From the NCBI RefSeq assembly GCF_000383675.1, contig NZ_KB911824.1, forward strand, positions 124,001 through 188,000: DNA of 64,000 nt, given 5' to 3'. The stretch comes from Terracoccus sp. 273MFTsu3.1 (GTDB lineage Bacteria > Actinomycetota > Actinomycetes > Actinomycetales > Dermatophilaceae). Under the pieces are notes generated by a model that was given only the letters and a program-made list of their open reading frames with translations, was not told the origin of the DNA and made no database searches. Made by a program: the position numbers and the translations under genes. Of this stretch, positions 16,927 to 24,251 are shown piece after piece; the first letter of the stretch is position 1; each line of letters begins with the position of its first letter.

Positions 16927-18744
16927 TCAGGACCAGCGGGCCCACACGGTCGTGTCGGTCGGGACGAGCCCGTCCTCGAGCGGCCCGGAGGCCACGATGA
17001 TCTCCGCGCCCTCGGGAAGGGCGACGGGCTCGGCTCCGAGGTTGGCGACGACGAGAACCCGGTCACGCCGGGACGAGCCGTTGGTCAGCGCGACGACGTC
17101 GCCGGCATACCCCTCGACCCACGTGAGCGAGCCGGTCCCGAGGGACAGCTCGCGACGCGCGGCGAGCAGCGAGCGGTAGAGCTCGAGGGTCGACCCCGCC
17201 ACGCCCTGCTGGCGGTCGACGGCGTAGTCGGCGTAGACGGCGGGCTGCGGCAGCCACGTGCTGTCGCTCGGGCCGAAGCCGAGCGAGGGGCCGTGGGCCG
17301 ACCACGGGATCGGGACGCGGCAGCCGTCGCGGCCCGTCTCGGCGCCGTGGGTACGGGCGAAGGTCGGGTCCTGGCGGAACTCGGCCGGCATGTCGGTGGA
17401 GTCGGGCAGTCCGAGCTCCTCGCCCTGGTAGATGTAGGCCCCACCGGGCAGCGCGAGCATGAGCGACGTGGCCGCGCGGGCCCGGCGCAGACCGAGCTCG
17501 CGGTCGGGCTGGGGGTCGGTGGCCGCGATGCCGTTCATGCGAGGCGTGCCCGGCGCGAAGCCGAGGCGGGAGGCGTGACGGACGACGTCGTGGTTCGACA
17601 GCACCCACGTCGACGGCGCACCGACCGAGTCGGCGGCGTGCAGCGACGAGGTGATGACGGCGCGCAGGTCCTCGGCCGTCCAGGAGGCGGTCAGGAAGTC
17701 GAAGTTGAACGCCTGGTGCATCTCGTCGGGACGGACGTAGGCGACGGCACGCTCCTGCGGCTCGACCCATGCCTCGGCGCAGAGGATGCGGTCAGGGGTG
17801 CCGTAGGACTCGAGGATCTGGCGCCAGGCGCGATAGATCTCGTGGACGCCGTCCTGGTCCCACATCGGGCTGCGCTTCGTGTGGTCGATCCGGGGCGCCT
17901 CGACGGCGGCGTCGACGGAGGCTGCCTCGTGCAGTCCTTCGAGGCCGTGCTCGTGCTCGGAGTGGCCGAGCATCGTCGTGCGCTCCTCCTCGGTGTCGGG
18001 CAGACCCTGCTCCTTGATGAGGCCGTGGGCGACGTCGACGCGGAAGCCGTCGACACCACGGTCGAGCCAGAAGCGCAGGATCGACTCGAACTCGGCGCGC
18101 ACCTCGGGGTGCTCCCAGTTGAAGTCGGGCTGCTTCGCGTCGAAGATGTGGAGGTACCACTGGCCCGGCTTGCCGTCGGCCTCGATGACCCGGGTCCACG
18201 CGGCTCCGCCGAAGACCGACTCCCAGTTGTTGGGGGGCAGCTCGCCGTGCTCACCGCGTCCCTCACGGAACATGTAGCGCTCGCGCTCGGCCGAGCCGGG
18301 ACCGGCGGCCAAGGCGGCCTGGAACCACACGTGCTCGTCGGAGGAGTGGTTGGGCACCATGTCGACGATGACCTTGAGGTCGAGCTCGTGGGCGCGCGCG
18401 ATCATCGCGTCGGCGTCGGCGAGCGTGCCGAAGATCGGGTCGATGTCGCGGTAGTCGGCCACGTCGTAGCCCGCGTCGGCCTGCGGGGAGGTGTAGAAGG
18501 GTGAGAGCCAGATGGCGTCGACCCCGAGCGCGCGCAGGTGGGGCAGGCGCGAGGTGATGCCGGGGAGGTCGCCGATCCCGTCGCCGTCGCTGTCGGCCCA
18601 CGAGCGCGGGTAGATCTGGTAGATCACCGCTTGGCGCCACCAGGCGGCGTCCAGGCGGTCCGCGGCATGCACCGGGGTCGCGTCCTCGCGGACCTCCGTG
18701 AGGTGCCCGGGGTGGGTCAGGGTCTGGGTTGCTGATCGCGTCAC
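16927..18744 (-). CDS. GH13 alpha-glucosidase / oligo-1,6-glucosidase type
   Basis: A 605-residue exo-acting GH13 enzyme. Signatures are WWRQAVIYQIYPRSWADSDGDGIGDLPGI, VDMVPNHSSDEHVWF, the nucleophile Asp in GVDGFRVDVAHGL, acid/base Glu in ILCAEAWVEP and the transition-state Asp in VLSNHDVVRH. It lacks the maltokinase-like extension of some trehalose synthases. Alpha-glucosidase acting on maltose or isomaltose-type substrates is most likely, but specificity cannot be settled from motifs. The start is a GTG at 18744, and a longer upstream frame looks non-coding. A putative LacI/MalR-type operator lies in its upstream region. It would supply glucose alongside the glgX-treYZ operon. Confidence 0.9.
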   Translation of the reverse strand: MTRSATQTLTHPGHLTEVREDATPVHAADRLDAAWWRQAVIYQIYPRSWADSDGDGIGDLPGITSRLPHLRALGVDAIWLSPFYTSPQADAGYDVADYRDIDPIFGTLADADAMIARAHELDLKVIVDMVPNHSSDEHVWFQAALAAGPGSAERERYMFREGRGEHGELPPNNWESVFGGAAWTRVIEADGKPGQWYLHIFDAKQPDFNWEHPEVRAEFESILRFWLDRGVDGFRVDVAHGLIKEQGLPDTEEERTTMLGHSEHEHGLEGLHEAASVDAAVEAPRIDHTKRSPMWDQDGVHEIYRAWRQILESYGTPDRILCAEAWVEPQERAVAYVRPDEMHQAFNFDFLTASWTAEDLRAVITSSLHAADSVGAPSTWVLSNHDVVRHASRLGFAPGTPRMNGIAATDPQPDRELGLRRARAATSLMLALPGGAYIYQGEELGLPDSTDMPAEFRQDPTFARTHGAETGRDGCRVPIPWSAHGPSLGFGPSDSTWLPQPAVYADYAVDRQQGVAGSTLELYRSLLAARRELSLGTGSLTWVEGYAGDVVALTNGSSRRDRVLVVANLGAEPVALPEGAEIIVASGPLEDGLVPTDTTVWARWS

Positions 18745-18788
18745 GGGCCACCATCGTTCCGCATCACGTCGAAAACTCAAAGAAAGTT

Positions 18789-18806
18789 CTGCAACTTCTT
18801 GCAACG
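18789..18806. promoter_or_regulatory. candidate MalR/LacI-type operator between divergent genes
   Basis: Two direct TGCAAC hexamers (18790-18795 and 18800-18805) are spaced exactly 10 bp, in an unusually AT-rich island upstream of the glucosidase gene. Direct repeats of a TTGCAG/TTGCAA type are the known operator form of MalR-like LacI regulators before maltose genes in Streptomyces. The regulator is not in the window. The site also lies ~50 bp before the divergent flavin oxidoreductase gene. Confidence 0.5.
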
Positions 18807-18852
18807 CGCCCTCGAGACCCGGCCTGTCACCGCCCCTTGGTAGGAACGGAGC

Positions 18853-19707
18853 ATGCAGAGCGGCTTCGTCGTCCCGTACGCCACCGAGCGCGAGTTCGCC
18901 CAGCTCGCACGCCTCGGCGAGGAGCGGGGGTGGGACGCCGTGCTCGGCTGGGAGGCGCTCTTCGGCGTCGATGCCTGGGTGCAGCTCGGCGCAGCGGCGA
19001 TGGTGACCGAGCGCATCCGTCTCGGCACGCTGCTGACCCCCGCGTCCCGCCACCGCCCGTGGGACCTCGCGTCCCGGGTCGGCTCGGTCGACCGGATCAG
19101 CGGCGGGCGAGCCTTCATGTCGGTCGGGCTCGGCGCGCTCCATCCCGGGTGGACGGCCTACGAGGCCGACGAGGGCCGCGCGGTGCGCGCCCGCAAGCTC
19201 GACGAGTCCCTGGCGATCTACGCCGGCCTGCTCGGCGACGCCGCGACGTTCACGTATGCCGGTGAGCACTACAGCGCCGGCCCCAACGACTTCATGCTCC
19301 CGCCGCCGACGCCGCAGCGTCCCCACCCGCCGGTCTGGGTCGTCGGAGCACCGACGCCGGGCGGTGGGCGACAGCGTTCGCTCGAGCGGGCGGCCCGCTG
19401 GCAAGGGCTCATCCCGGCGATCCACCCACCCGACGGAGGGCCGAAGACCGTCGAGTCCTTCGCCGCCGTCGTCGACGCGGTGCGCCGGCTCCGCGCCGAG
19501 GCGGACCTCCCCCCGGAGCCCTACGACGTCGTCATCGAGGCCGACTCGTGGGGCTCGTTCACCTCGCTCGAGCCGGCCGACCCGGTCGCCTGGGAGCAGG
19601 CCGGCGCCACGTGGTGGGTCGAGAGCTGGTGGGACGTGCCGCAGGGCCCCGACGGGCTCGTCGAGGTCCGCCGTCGTGTCGAGGCAGGCCCGCCCACGAC
19701 CCGCTGA
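18853..19707 (+). CDS. LLM-class (luciferase-like) flavin-dependent oxidoreductase
   Basis: A 284-residue member of the bacterial luciferase-like family that uses reduced FMN or F420. The start (ATG 18853) gives a direct entry into the barrel (FVVPYATEREFAQLARLGEERGWDAVLGWE). Typical family segments follow: TERIRLGTLLTP, RPWDLASRVGSVDRISGGRAFMSVGLGA, the KLDESL helix, and PHPPVWVVGAPT. The substrate is unknown. It is divergent from the glucosidase gene and convergent with the MarR gene, from which it is only 52 bp away; that gap holds a motif copy (19734) within the palindrome ACGGCGTATGCCGT. Confidence 0.88.
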   Translation: MQSGFVVPYATEREFAQLARLGEERGWDAVLGWEALFGVDAWVQLGAAAMVTERIRLGTLLTPASRHRPWDLASRVGSVDRISGGRAFMSVGLGALHPGWTAYEADEGRAVRARKLDESLAIYAGLLGDAATFTYAGEHYSAGPNDFMLPPPTPQRPHPPVWVVGAPTPGGGRQRSLERAARWQGLIPAIHPPDGGPKTVESFAAVVDAVRRLRAEADLPPEPYDVVIEADSWGSFTSLEPADPVAWEQAGATWWVESWWDVPQGPDGLVEVRRRVEAGPPTTR

Positions 19708-19759
19708 CCCTGCCACCGCGCGAACCGGACGGCGTATGCCGTGTGGTGGTGTCGGTCGG

Positions 19760-20257
19760 TCAGGCGGGCTGCGGGGGGTGCTGAGCAAGCAGCGCCCGGT
19801 GCTCGTCGGTCAGCGCCGTGATCCGGCGCAGGTAGTCGGCCATGAACTCCAGCTGCTCGGTGTCCAGCTCCTCGAGCATCGGCTGGCCGGCCCGGACCAG
19901 GGGACCGTACGCCTCCCACGTCCTCGTCTGGCCGAGCTCGGTCATCTCGACGAGCACGGTGCGGCGGTCGGCCTCGGAGCGCGTCCGCCGCACGAGCCCC
20001 CGCTTGGCGAGCCGGTCGATGAGGGCCGTCGTCGCCGCGGGACGCAGTCCCGTCGCGGTGCTCAGCTGGCCGGCGGACTTCGGGCCGTCGACGAGCCAGT
20101 CGAGGCACCGCAGGTCGGCCGGACCGAGGCCGAGGGCCCGCCCGACCGTGTCGTCGAAGGCCTGCACGGAGCGCTGGTACTGCTGCATCGCGTCTCCGAG
20201 CGCGTGGACGAGCTGCTCCCGGCTGCCCGGGGCCGGAGGTTGACGGACGGACGACAT
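19760..20257 (-). CDS. MarR-family transcriptional regulator
   Basis: A 165-residue winged-helix regulator. The DNA-binding part is plain: SAGQLSTATGLRPAATTALIDRLAKRGLVRRTRSEADRRTVLVEMTELG, with the wing RSEADRR. The ATG at 20257 is chosen because the family's N-terminal helix follows. The gene is divergent from an FAD monooxygenase, and the 55-bp gap holds two TTCGA-N3-TCG half-site pairs. It probably represses both itself and the monooxygenase and is released by an aromatic ligand; the ligand is unknown. Confidence 0.92.
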   Translation of the reverse strand: MSSVRQPPAPGSREQLVHALGDAMQQYQRSVQAFDDTVGRALGLGPADLRCLDWLVDGPKSAGQLSTATGLRPAATTALIDRLAKRGLVRRTRSEADRRTVLVEMTELGQTRTWEAYGPLVRAGQPMLEELDTEQLEFMADYLRRITALTDEHRALLAQHPPQPA

Positions 20258-20260
20258 GGG

Positions 20261-20300
20261 CCTTACCTTTCGAATCTCGAAACATTCGATTCTCGTAAGG
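20261..20300. promoter_or_regulatory. tandem MarR operators in the divergent intergenic region
   Basis: A perfect dyad TTCGA-ATC-TCGAA (20269-20281) and a near-perfect one, TTCGA-TTC-TCGTA (20285-20297), have centres 16 bp apart. Both lie inside an outer inverted pair CCTTAC (20261-20266) and GTAAGG (20295-20300). The site covers the start regions of both divergent genes, as expected of MarR autoregulation. Confidence 0.7.
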
Positions 20301-20312
20301 AAGGTTACCAAG

Positions 20313-21536
20313 ATGAAGGCTCTCGTCGTGGGAGGCGGGATCGCCGGTCCGGCCGCTGCCCTGGCCCTGCTCCAGGCCGGGATCGAGCCCGTCGTCCTCG
20401 AGGCCTGGCCGCGATCCGACGGCGAGGCCGGGTCGTGGTTCACGCTCGCCTCGAACGGGCTGCACGCCCTCGACCTGCTCGGCGCACGGCACCTCGTCAC
20501 ACCGATCGGCTTCCCGAGCGAGCGCAACGTCATGATGGGGGCCACCGGTCGCGTGCTCGGCACGATGAGCCTCGGCCTCCCGCTCGACGACGGCACCGTC
20601 GCGGTGACCCTGAAGCGCTCGCGCCTCGCCGCGGCTCTCCTCGACGAGGCCGGGCGGCGCGGGATCGACGTGCGTCACGACAGCCGCGTCGTCGACGTGG
20701 CGAGCCGCCCCGACGGGGTCACCGTGACCCTCGAGGACGGGTCGACGCTCGAGGGAGACCTGCTCGTCGGCGCCGACGGTGTCCACTCGATGGTCCGTCG
20801 CACGATCGACCCGGAGGCCGTTCCGGCGCGCTACGTCGGGCTGACGAACTTCGGAGGCATCACCGAGGCGACGCCGATCGCCGGCGCGCTCCCGGCCAGG
20901 CAGTGGCTCTTCGTCTTCGGGTCGCGAGCCTTCTTCGGCGCCCATCCGACCCCTGACGGCGACGTCGTGTGGTTCGTCAACGTCCCCGGCCCGGCGATCA
21001 CCCCGGCCGAACGCGCGGAGCGCACCCCGGAGCAGTGGCGCGACCACCTCGCGGAGCTCGTGGCCGACGACGCCGGACCCGCCGTAGACCTCGTCCGGAG
21101 CGGCCGGCTCGAGCTCTGGGCCGACAACACCCACGACCTGCCCCGGGTCACCCGCTGGCACCGCGACCGGATGGTCGTCATCGGCGACGCCGCGCACGCG
21201 CCGTCCCCGAGCTCGGGGCAGGGAGCCGCTCTGGCGCTCGAGGACGCCGTCGTCCTCGCCACGTGCGTGCGCGACGCGGGCACGGTGGAGGAGGCCCTCA
21301 CGGCCTACGACGCCGCGCGACGGACGCGCGTCGAGCGCATCGTCGCCGCCGGTGCGCGCAGCAGCAGCTCGAAGATCCCTGGCAGGGCCGGGCGCGCGGT
21401 CCGCGACGCGATGATGCGGCTCGTCTTCCGCTTCGTCGTCACCGAGCGCTCGAGCGCCTGGATCACGGGCCACCGGGTCCGTTGGGAGCCCGGGGAGCAG
21501 CCCGCCGAGGAGTCGGCACTACCGTCGGAGGCATGA
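20313..21536 (+). CDS. FAD-dependent monooxygenase (PHBH/UbiH-like)
   Basis: A 407-residue flavoprotein monooxygenase of the aromatic hydroxylase type. The Rossmann start VVGGGIAGPAAALALLQAG, the DG motif LLVGADGVHSMVRR (NAD(P)H and FAD contacts), and GDAAHAPSPSSGQGAALALEDA near the C-terminus are all present. The ATG at 20313 follows an AAGGAAGG ribosome site. It is controlled by the divergent MarR gene and overlaps the next gene (NUDIX) by an ATGA. The likely role is hydroxylation or detoxification of an aromatic compound; the substrate is unknown. Confidence 0.9.
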   Translation: MKALVVGGGIAGPAAALALLQAGIEPVVLEAWPRSDGEAGSWFTLASNGLHALDLLGARHLVTPIGFPSERNVMMGATGRVLGTMSLGLPLDDGTVAVTLKRSRLAAALLDEAGRRGIDVRHDSRVVDVASRPDGVTVTLEDGSTLEGDLLVGADGVHSMVRRTIDPEAVPARYVGLTNFGGITEATPIAGALPARQWLFVFGSRAFFGAHPTPDGDVVWFVNVPGPAITPAERAERTPEQWRDHLAELVADDAGPAVDLVRSGRLELWADNTHDLPRVTRWHRDRMVVIGDAAHAPSPSSGQGAALALEDAVVLATCVRDAGTVEEALTAYDAARRTRVERIVAAGARSSSSKIPGRAGRAVRDAMMRLVFRFVVTERSSAWITGHRVRWEPGEQPAEESALPSEA

Positions 21537-21940
21537 CGACCTTTGTCACCGCTGCGTTCTGCCTCGTGCGGGACGGCCACCTGCTGACCGTCCGCAAGGC
21601 CGGCTCGACGCGGTTCATGCTCCCCGGCGGCAAGATCGACCCGGGGGAGTCCGCGCGCGAGGCGGCCGTCCGCGAGGTGATGGAGGAGGTCGGACTCGAC
21701 GTGTCGGGTGTCGGGGAGCCGCTGGGCCGCTTCCACGACGTGGCGGCGAACGAGCCGGGTGCGTGGGTCGACGCGACGGTCTACGTCACGCACCTGCTCC
21801 CCGGGGACTGCCCGGCGCCGCTCGCCGAGATCGCCGAGCAGCGCTGGCTGGGTCTCGACGACGAGCTGCCGGCCGACCTCGCGCCGTTGCTGCGCAACCA
21901 CGTCGTGCCCTCCTTGCGGGCACACCTCGCGACACGCTGA
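21533..21940 (+). CDS. NUDIX hydrolase
   Basis: A 135-residue NUDIX protein with a complete box, GGKIDPGESAREAAVREVMEEVGL, supplying the REVMEE metal ligands. ATG 21533 overlaps the stop of the monooxygenase gene, so it is translated from the same message. Its substrate, a nucleoside diphosphate derivative, cannot be told from the sequence; 8-oxo-dGTP-type housecleaning is one option. A strong hairpin terminator begins at its stop codon. Confidence 0.92.
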   Translation: MTTFVTAAFCLVRDGHLLTVRKAGSTRFMLPGGKIDPGESAREAAVREVMEEVGLDVSGVGEPLGRFHDVAANEPGAWVDATVYVTHLLPGDCPAPLAEIAEQRWLGLDDELPADLAPLLRNHVVPSLRAHLATR

Positions 21941-21972
21941 GGGCGTCACCCGGGACCCGGGTGACGCCCTCA
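21938..21972. terminator. bidirectional hairpin terminator
   Basis: A nearly perfect palindrome, with arms of 17 bp about one central base, spans from the TGA of the NUDIX gene into the gap before the convergent secreted-protein gene. Its position between convergent genes suits termination from both sides. Confidence 0.75.
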
Positions 21973-21992
21973 GCGGCGCGCGCGCCGTTGCG

Positions 21993-22604
21993 TCAGTGGG
22001 GACCGTCGTGCATGTCGATGACGCCGGCCTTCGCGGCCTTCTTGACCGCGTCGGCCTCGGCCTGGGTCAGCGTGCCGTCCTTGACGGCCTGGGCGAGGCG
22101 GTCGTCGAACGCCTTCTGCTCCTCGGCCTCGTGCGCGGCCCGAAGGTCGGCGAACGCCGCCTTGACCTTGGCCGCGTCGATGCCGAGCTTGCTCGCGAGC
22201 TTCGTCGCCAGCTCGTCCTGCATCGTCGCGGGGTCGGGCTTCGTCGTGCCCTGACCGGGCGTACGGCTGGCCTTGAGCTCGTCTCGCACCGCCTTGAGCG
22301 CGTCCTCGAGCTTCGTCTGGTCGACGCCGAGCTTCGTCGCGAGGGCCGAGAGGTCCGCGCCCTTGCCCATGCCGGGACCCAGGCCACCGCCGTGGCGCCC
22401 ACCGGGACCCCAGCCGTGACCGTTGCCCGGCGTGCTGTCGGTCGTGCCCTGGTTGGGGTCGCCCTGGGTCGACGTCGCCGTCGGGGTGGGGGTCGCCGTC
22501 GTCGCGTCGTCTGCTCGGGCCCCCTGTGAGACCCCGAGTCCGATGGCGGCCGCTGCGGCCCCGACCACCGCGACGCTCGCCACCTTCTTGTTGATCGACA
22601 CCAT
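21993..22604 (-). CDS. secreted helical hypothetical protein
   Basis: A 203-residue protein beginning with a clear signal peptide (MVSINKKVASVAVVGAAAAAIGLGVSQGARA). A Thr/Pro/Gly-rich linker follows, including GHGWGPGGRHGGG. The C-terminal half has two related helical units (ATKLGVDQTKLEDALKAVRDEL and ASKLGIDAAKVKAAFADLR), ending in LTQAEADAVKKAAKAG. The family is not named by me, but similar secreted proteins with KLG-D-KL repeats are common in actinobacteria. The ATG at 22604 is preferred over an upstream extension because it starts the signal peptide. The function is unknown. Confidence 0.8.
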   Translation of the reverse strand: MVSINKKVASVAVVGAAAAAIGLGVSQGARADDATTATPTPTATSTQGDPNQGTTDSTPGNGHGWGPGGRHGGGLGPGMGKGADLSALATKLGVDQTKLEDALKAVRDELKASRTPGQGTTKPDPATMQDELATKLASKLGIDAAKVKAAFADLRAAHEAEEQKAFDDRLAQAVKDGTLTQAEADAVKKAAKAGVIDMHDGPH

Positions 22605-22742
22605 GCCGCACCCCTCTGTCGTGGACGTCGGACGCGTGGTCCGACCGCGGAAACACCTGACTCCAGAGAACACCCTGGCCGGGGCCCGTGACCCGTGAAT
22701 GCGCTGTGAGTTGCTGTGAGTCGTCGGGGCGAGCGGCCGCCC

Positions 22743-23129
22743 TCAGAAGGTGCCGTCGGGTCCCGGCGCGTTGACGAGGGAGTATGCCGCCCGGGTGAGG
22801 TAGTCCCGCAGCCGGTCGTCGTTCTCGGGGGAGAGCTCGAGCGAGTCGACGGCGTTCATCATGTGCAGCAGCCAGCGGTCCCGCATGTCGGGCGTCACGG
22901 CATACGGCGCGTGACGCATCCGCAGTCGGGGGTGGCCACGTTGTTCGGAGTAGGTCGTCGGTCCGCCCCAGTACTGCTCGAAGAACATCCGCAGCCGCTC
23001 CTGCGCCGGCCCGAGGTCCTCCTCGGGGTAGAGGGCCCGCAGCGGCTCGTCCTCGGCGACACCGCGGTAGAACTCGCGCACGAGCCGGTCGAAGGTCTCG
23101 TGGCCGCCGAAGTCGTCGTAGAACGTCAC
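22743..23129 (-). CDS. glbO: group II truncated hemoglobin (GlbO type)
   Basis: A 128-residue 2/2 hemoglobin. Family signatures are [57 protein letters not shown] (proximal His in RMRH) and RWLLHMM. The start is a GTG at 23129. GlbO-type globins bind oxygen and have been linked to respiration and NO defence in actinobacteria. Two copies of the dispersed motif fall inside this short gene (22782, 22899). At 22782 the motif forces the codon pair GCA-TAC for Ala-Tyr. Confidence 0.95.
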   Translation of the reverse strand: MTFYDDFGGHETFDRLVREFYRGVAEDEPLRALYPEEDLGPAQERLRMFFEQYWGGPTTYSEQRGHPRLRMRHAPYAVTPDMRDRWLLHMMNAVDSLELSPENDDRLRDYLTRAAYSLVNAPGPDGTF

Positions 23130-23160
23130 GTCGGTCAGTCTCCCAGAGCCGTGCCGGTGG

Positions 23161-24168
23161 TCACTGCGGGGCCGCCCCGCCGTAGGGCGGCATGACGGGC
23201 TGGGGGCTGCGCACACCGGCGCGGTCGAAGGCCGCCTTGACCCGCTCGCGCATCTCGCGCTGCACGCCGAACTGCTCGTTGGCGATCGTCTTGGCGATGA
23301 TGCGGATCGTGATGACGCCGTTCGCGATCGACTCGACGCCGACGACGTTGGGCTCCTCGAGGAGGATGTCCTTGTAGGCGTCGTCGTCGTCCATGACGCC
23401 GACGACGTCGCGGATCACGGTGATCGCCTTCTCGACGTCCTGGTCGTAGGCGATCGGCACGTCGACGATGGCCGTCGACCAACCCTGCGTCTTGTTGCCG
23501 ATGCGGATGATCTCGCCGTTGCGGACGTACCACGTCATGCCGCCCGCGTCGCGCAGCTGGGTGACGCGCAGCGACACGTTCTCGACGGTGCCGACGACCT
23601 CGCCCGTGTCGATGACGTCGCCGACGCCGTACTGGTCCTCGACGATCATGAAGACGCCGGAGAGGAAGTCCTTGACGAGGCTCTGTGCTCCGAAGGCCAG
23701 GGCCACGCCGCCGACGCTGGCGGAGGCGAGCATCGGCCCGAGGGGGATGCCGATCAGCGACATCACGGTGAGCGCGGTGATGCCGTAGACGACGAAGGTC
23801 GTGATGCTTCGCAGCAACGCGCCGACGGTCTCGGTGCGTTGCACGTGCCGCGCGTTGGCCACCCCGACCGCCTGCAGGGCCCTCCCGGCGCCGGGGATCC
23901 TGGCGAGGTGCTCGGCCCGACGGGATGTGGCCGTCGTGACGACCCGGTCGATCAGTCGGTGCAGCACCCAGCGCGCGACGATGCCGAGGACGACGGTCGT
24001 GAGGACCAGCAACGGCGTACCGGTCAGCCAGTCGCCGACCTCGGCCCACGTCAGCGTGCTGAGGTCAGGCAGGGAGAACGTCATGGCTTGGTCCTGGGCA
24101 GGCGTCGGGACGGGGGTCGGCGGTGGCGTGGAGGTGGAGGGGGTCAGGGTCGTGAAGGCGTCGATCAC
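23161..24168 (-). CDS. small-conductance mechanosensitive channel (MscS family)
   Basis: A 335-residue MscS-type channel. It has three membrane segments: around [39 protein letters not shown], and the pore helix [32 protein letters not shown], which has the conserved Gly/Ala pattern. The beta domain and C-terminal cytoplasmic domain follow ([41 protein letters not shown]). It has a Pro/Thr-rich N-terminal tail. The start is a GTG at 24168. It releases solutes on hypo-osmotic shock, a plausible partner to trehalose accumulation. Confidence 0.94.
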   Translation of the reverse strand: MIDAFTTLTPSTSTPPPTPVPTPAQDQAMTFSLPDLSTLTWAEVGDWLTGTPLLVLTTVVLGIVARWVLHRLIDRVVTTATSRRAEHLARIPGAGRALQAVGVANARHVQRTETVGALLRSITTFVVYGITALTVMSLIGIPLGPMLASASVGGVALAFGAQSLVKDFLSGVFMIVEDQYGVGDVIDTGEVVGTVENVSLRVTQLRDAGGMTWYVRNGEIIRIGNKTQGWSTAIVDVPIAYDQDVEKAITVIRDVVGVMDDDDAYKDILLEEPNVVGVESIANGVITIRIIAKTIANEQFGVQREMRERVKAAFDRAGVRSPQPVMPPYGGAAPQ

Positions 24169-24251
24169 AGAGGTCTCAGTCAGGGGTGGGGGTCAGGTTC
24201 GGTGGAGAGGGTGCGGGGTCGACCGAGGACGGCCGACCCCGCACCGCGGAC

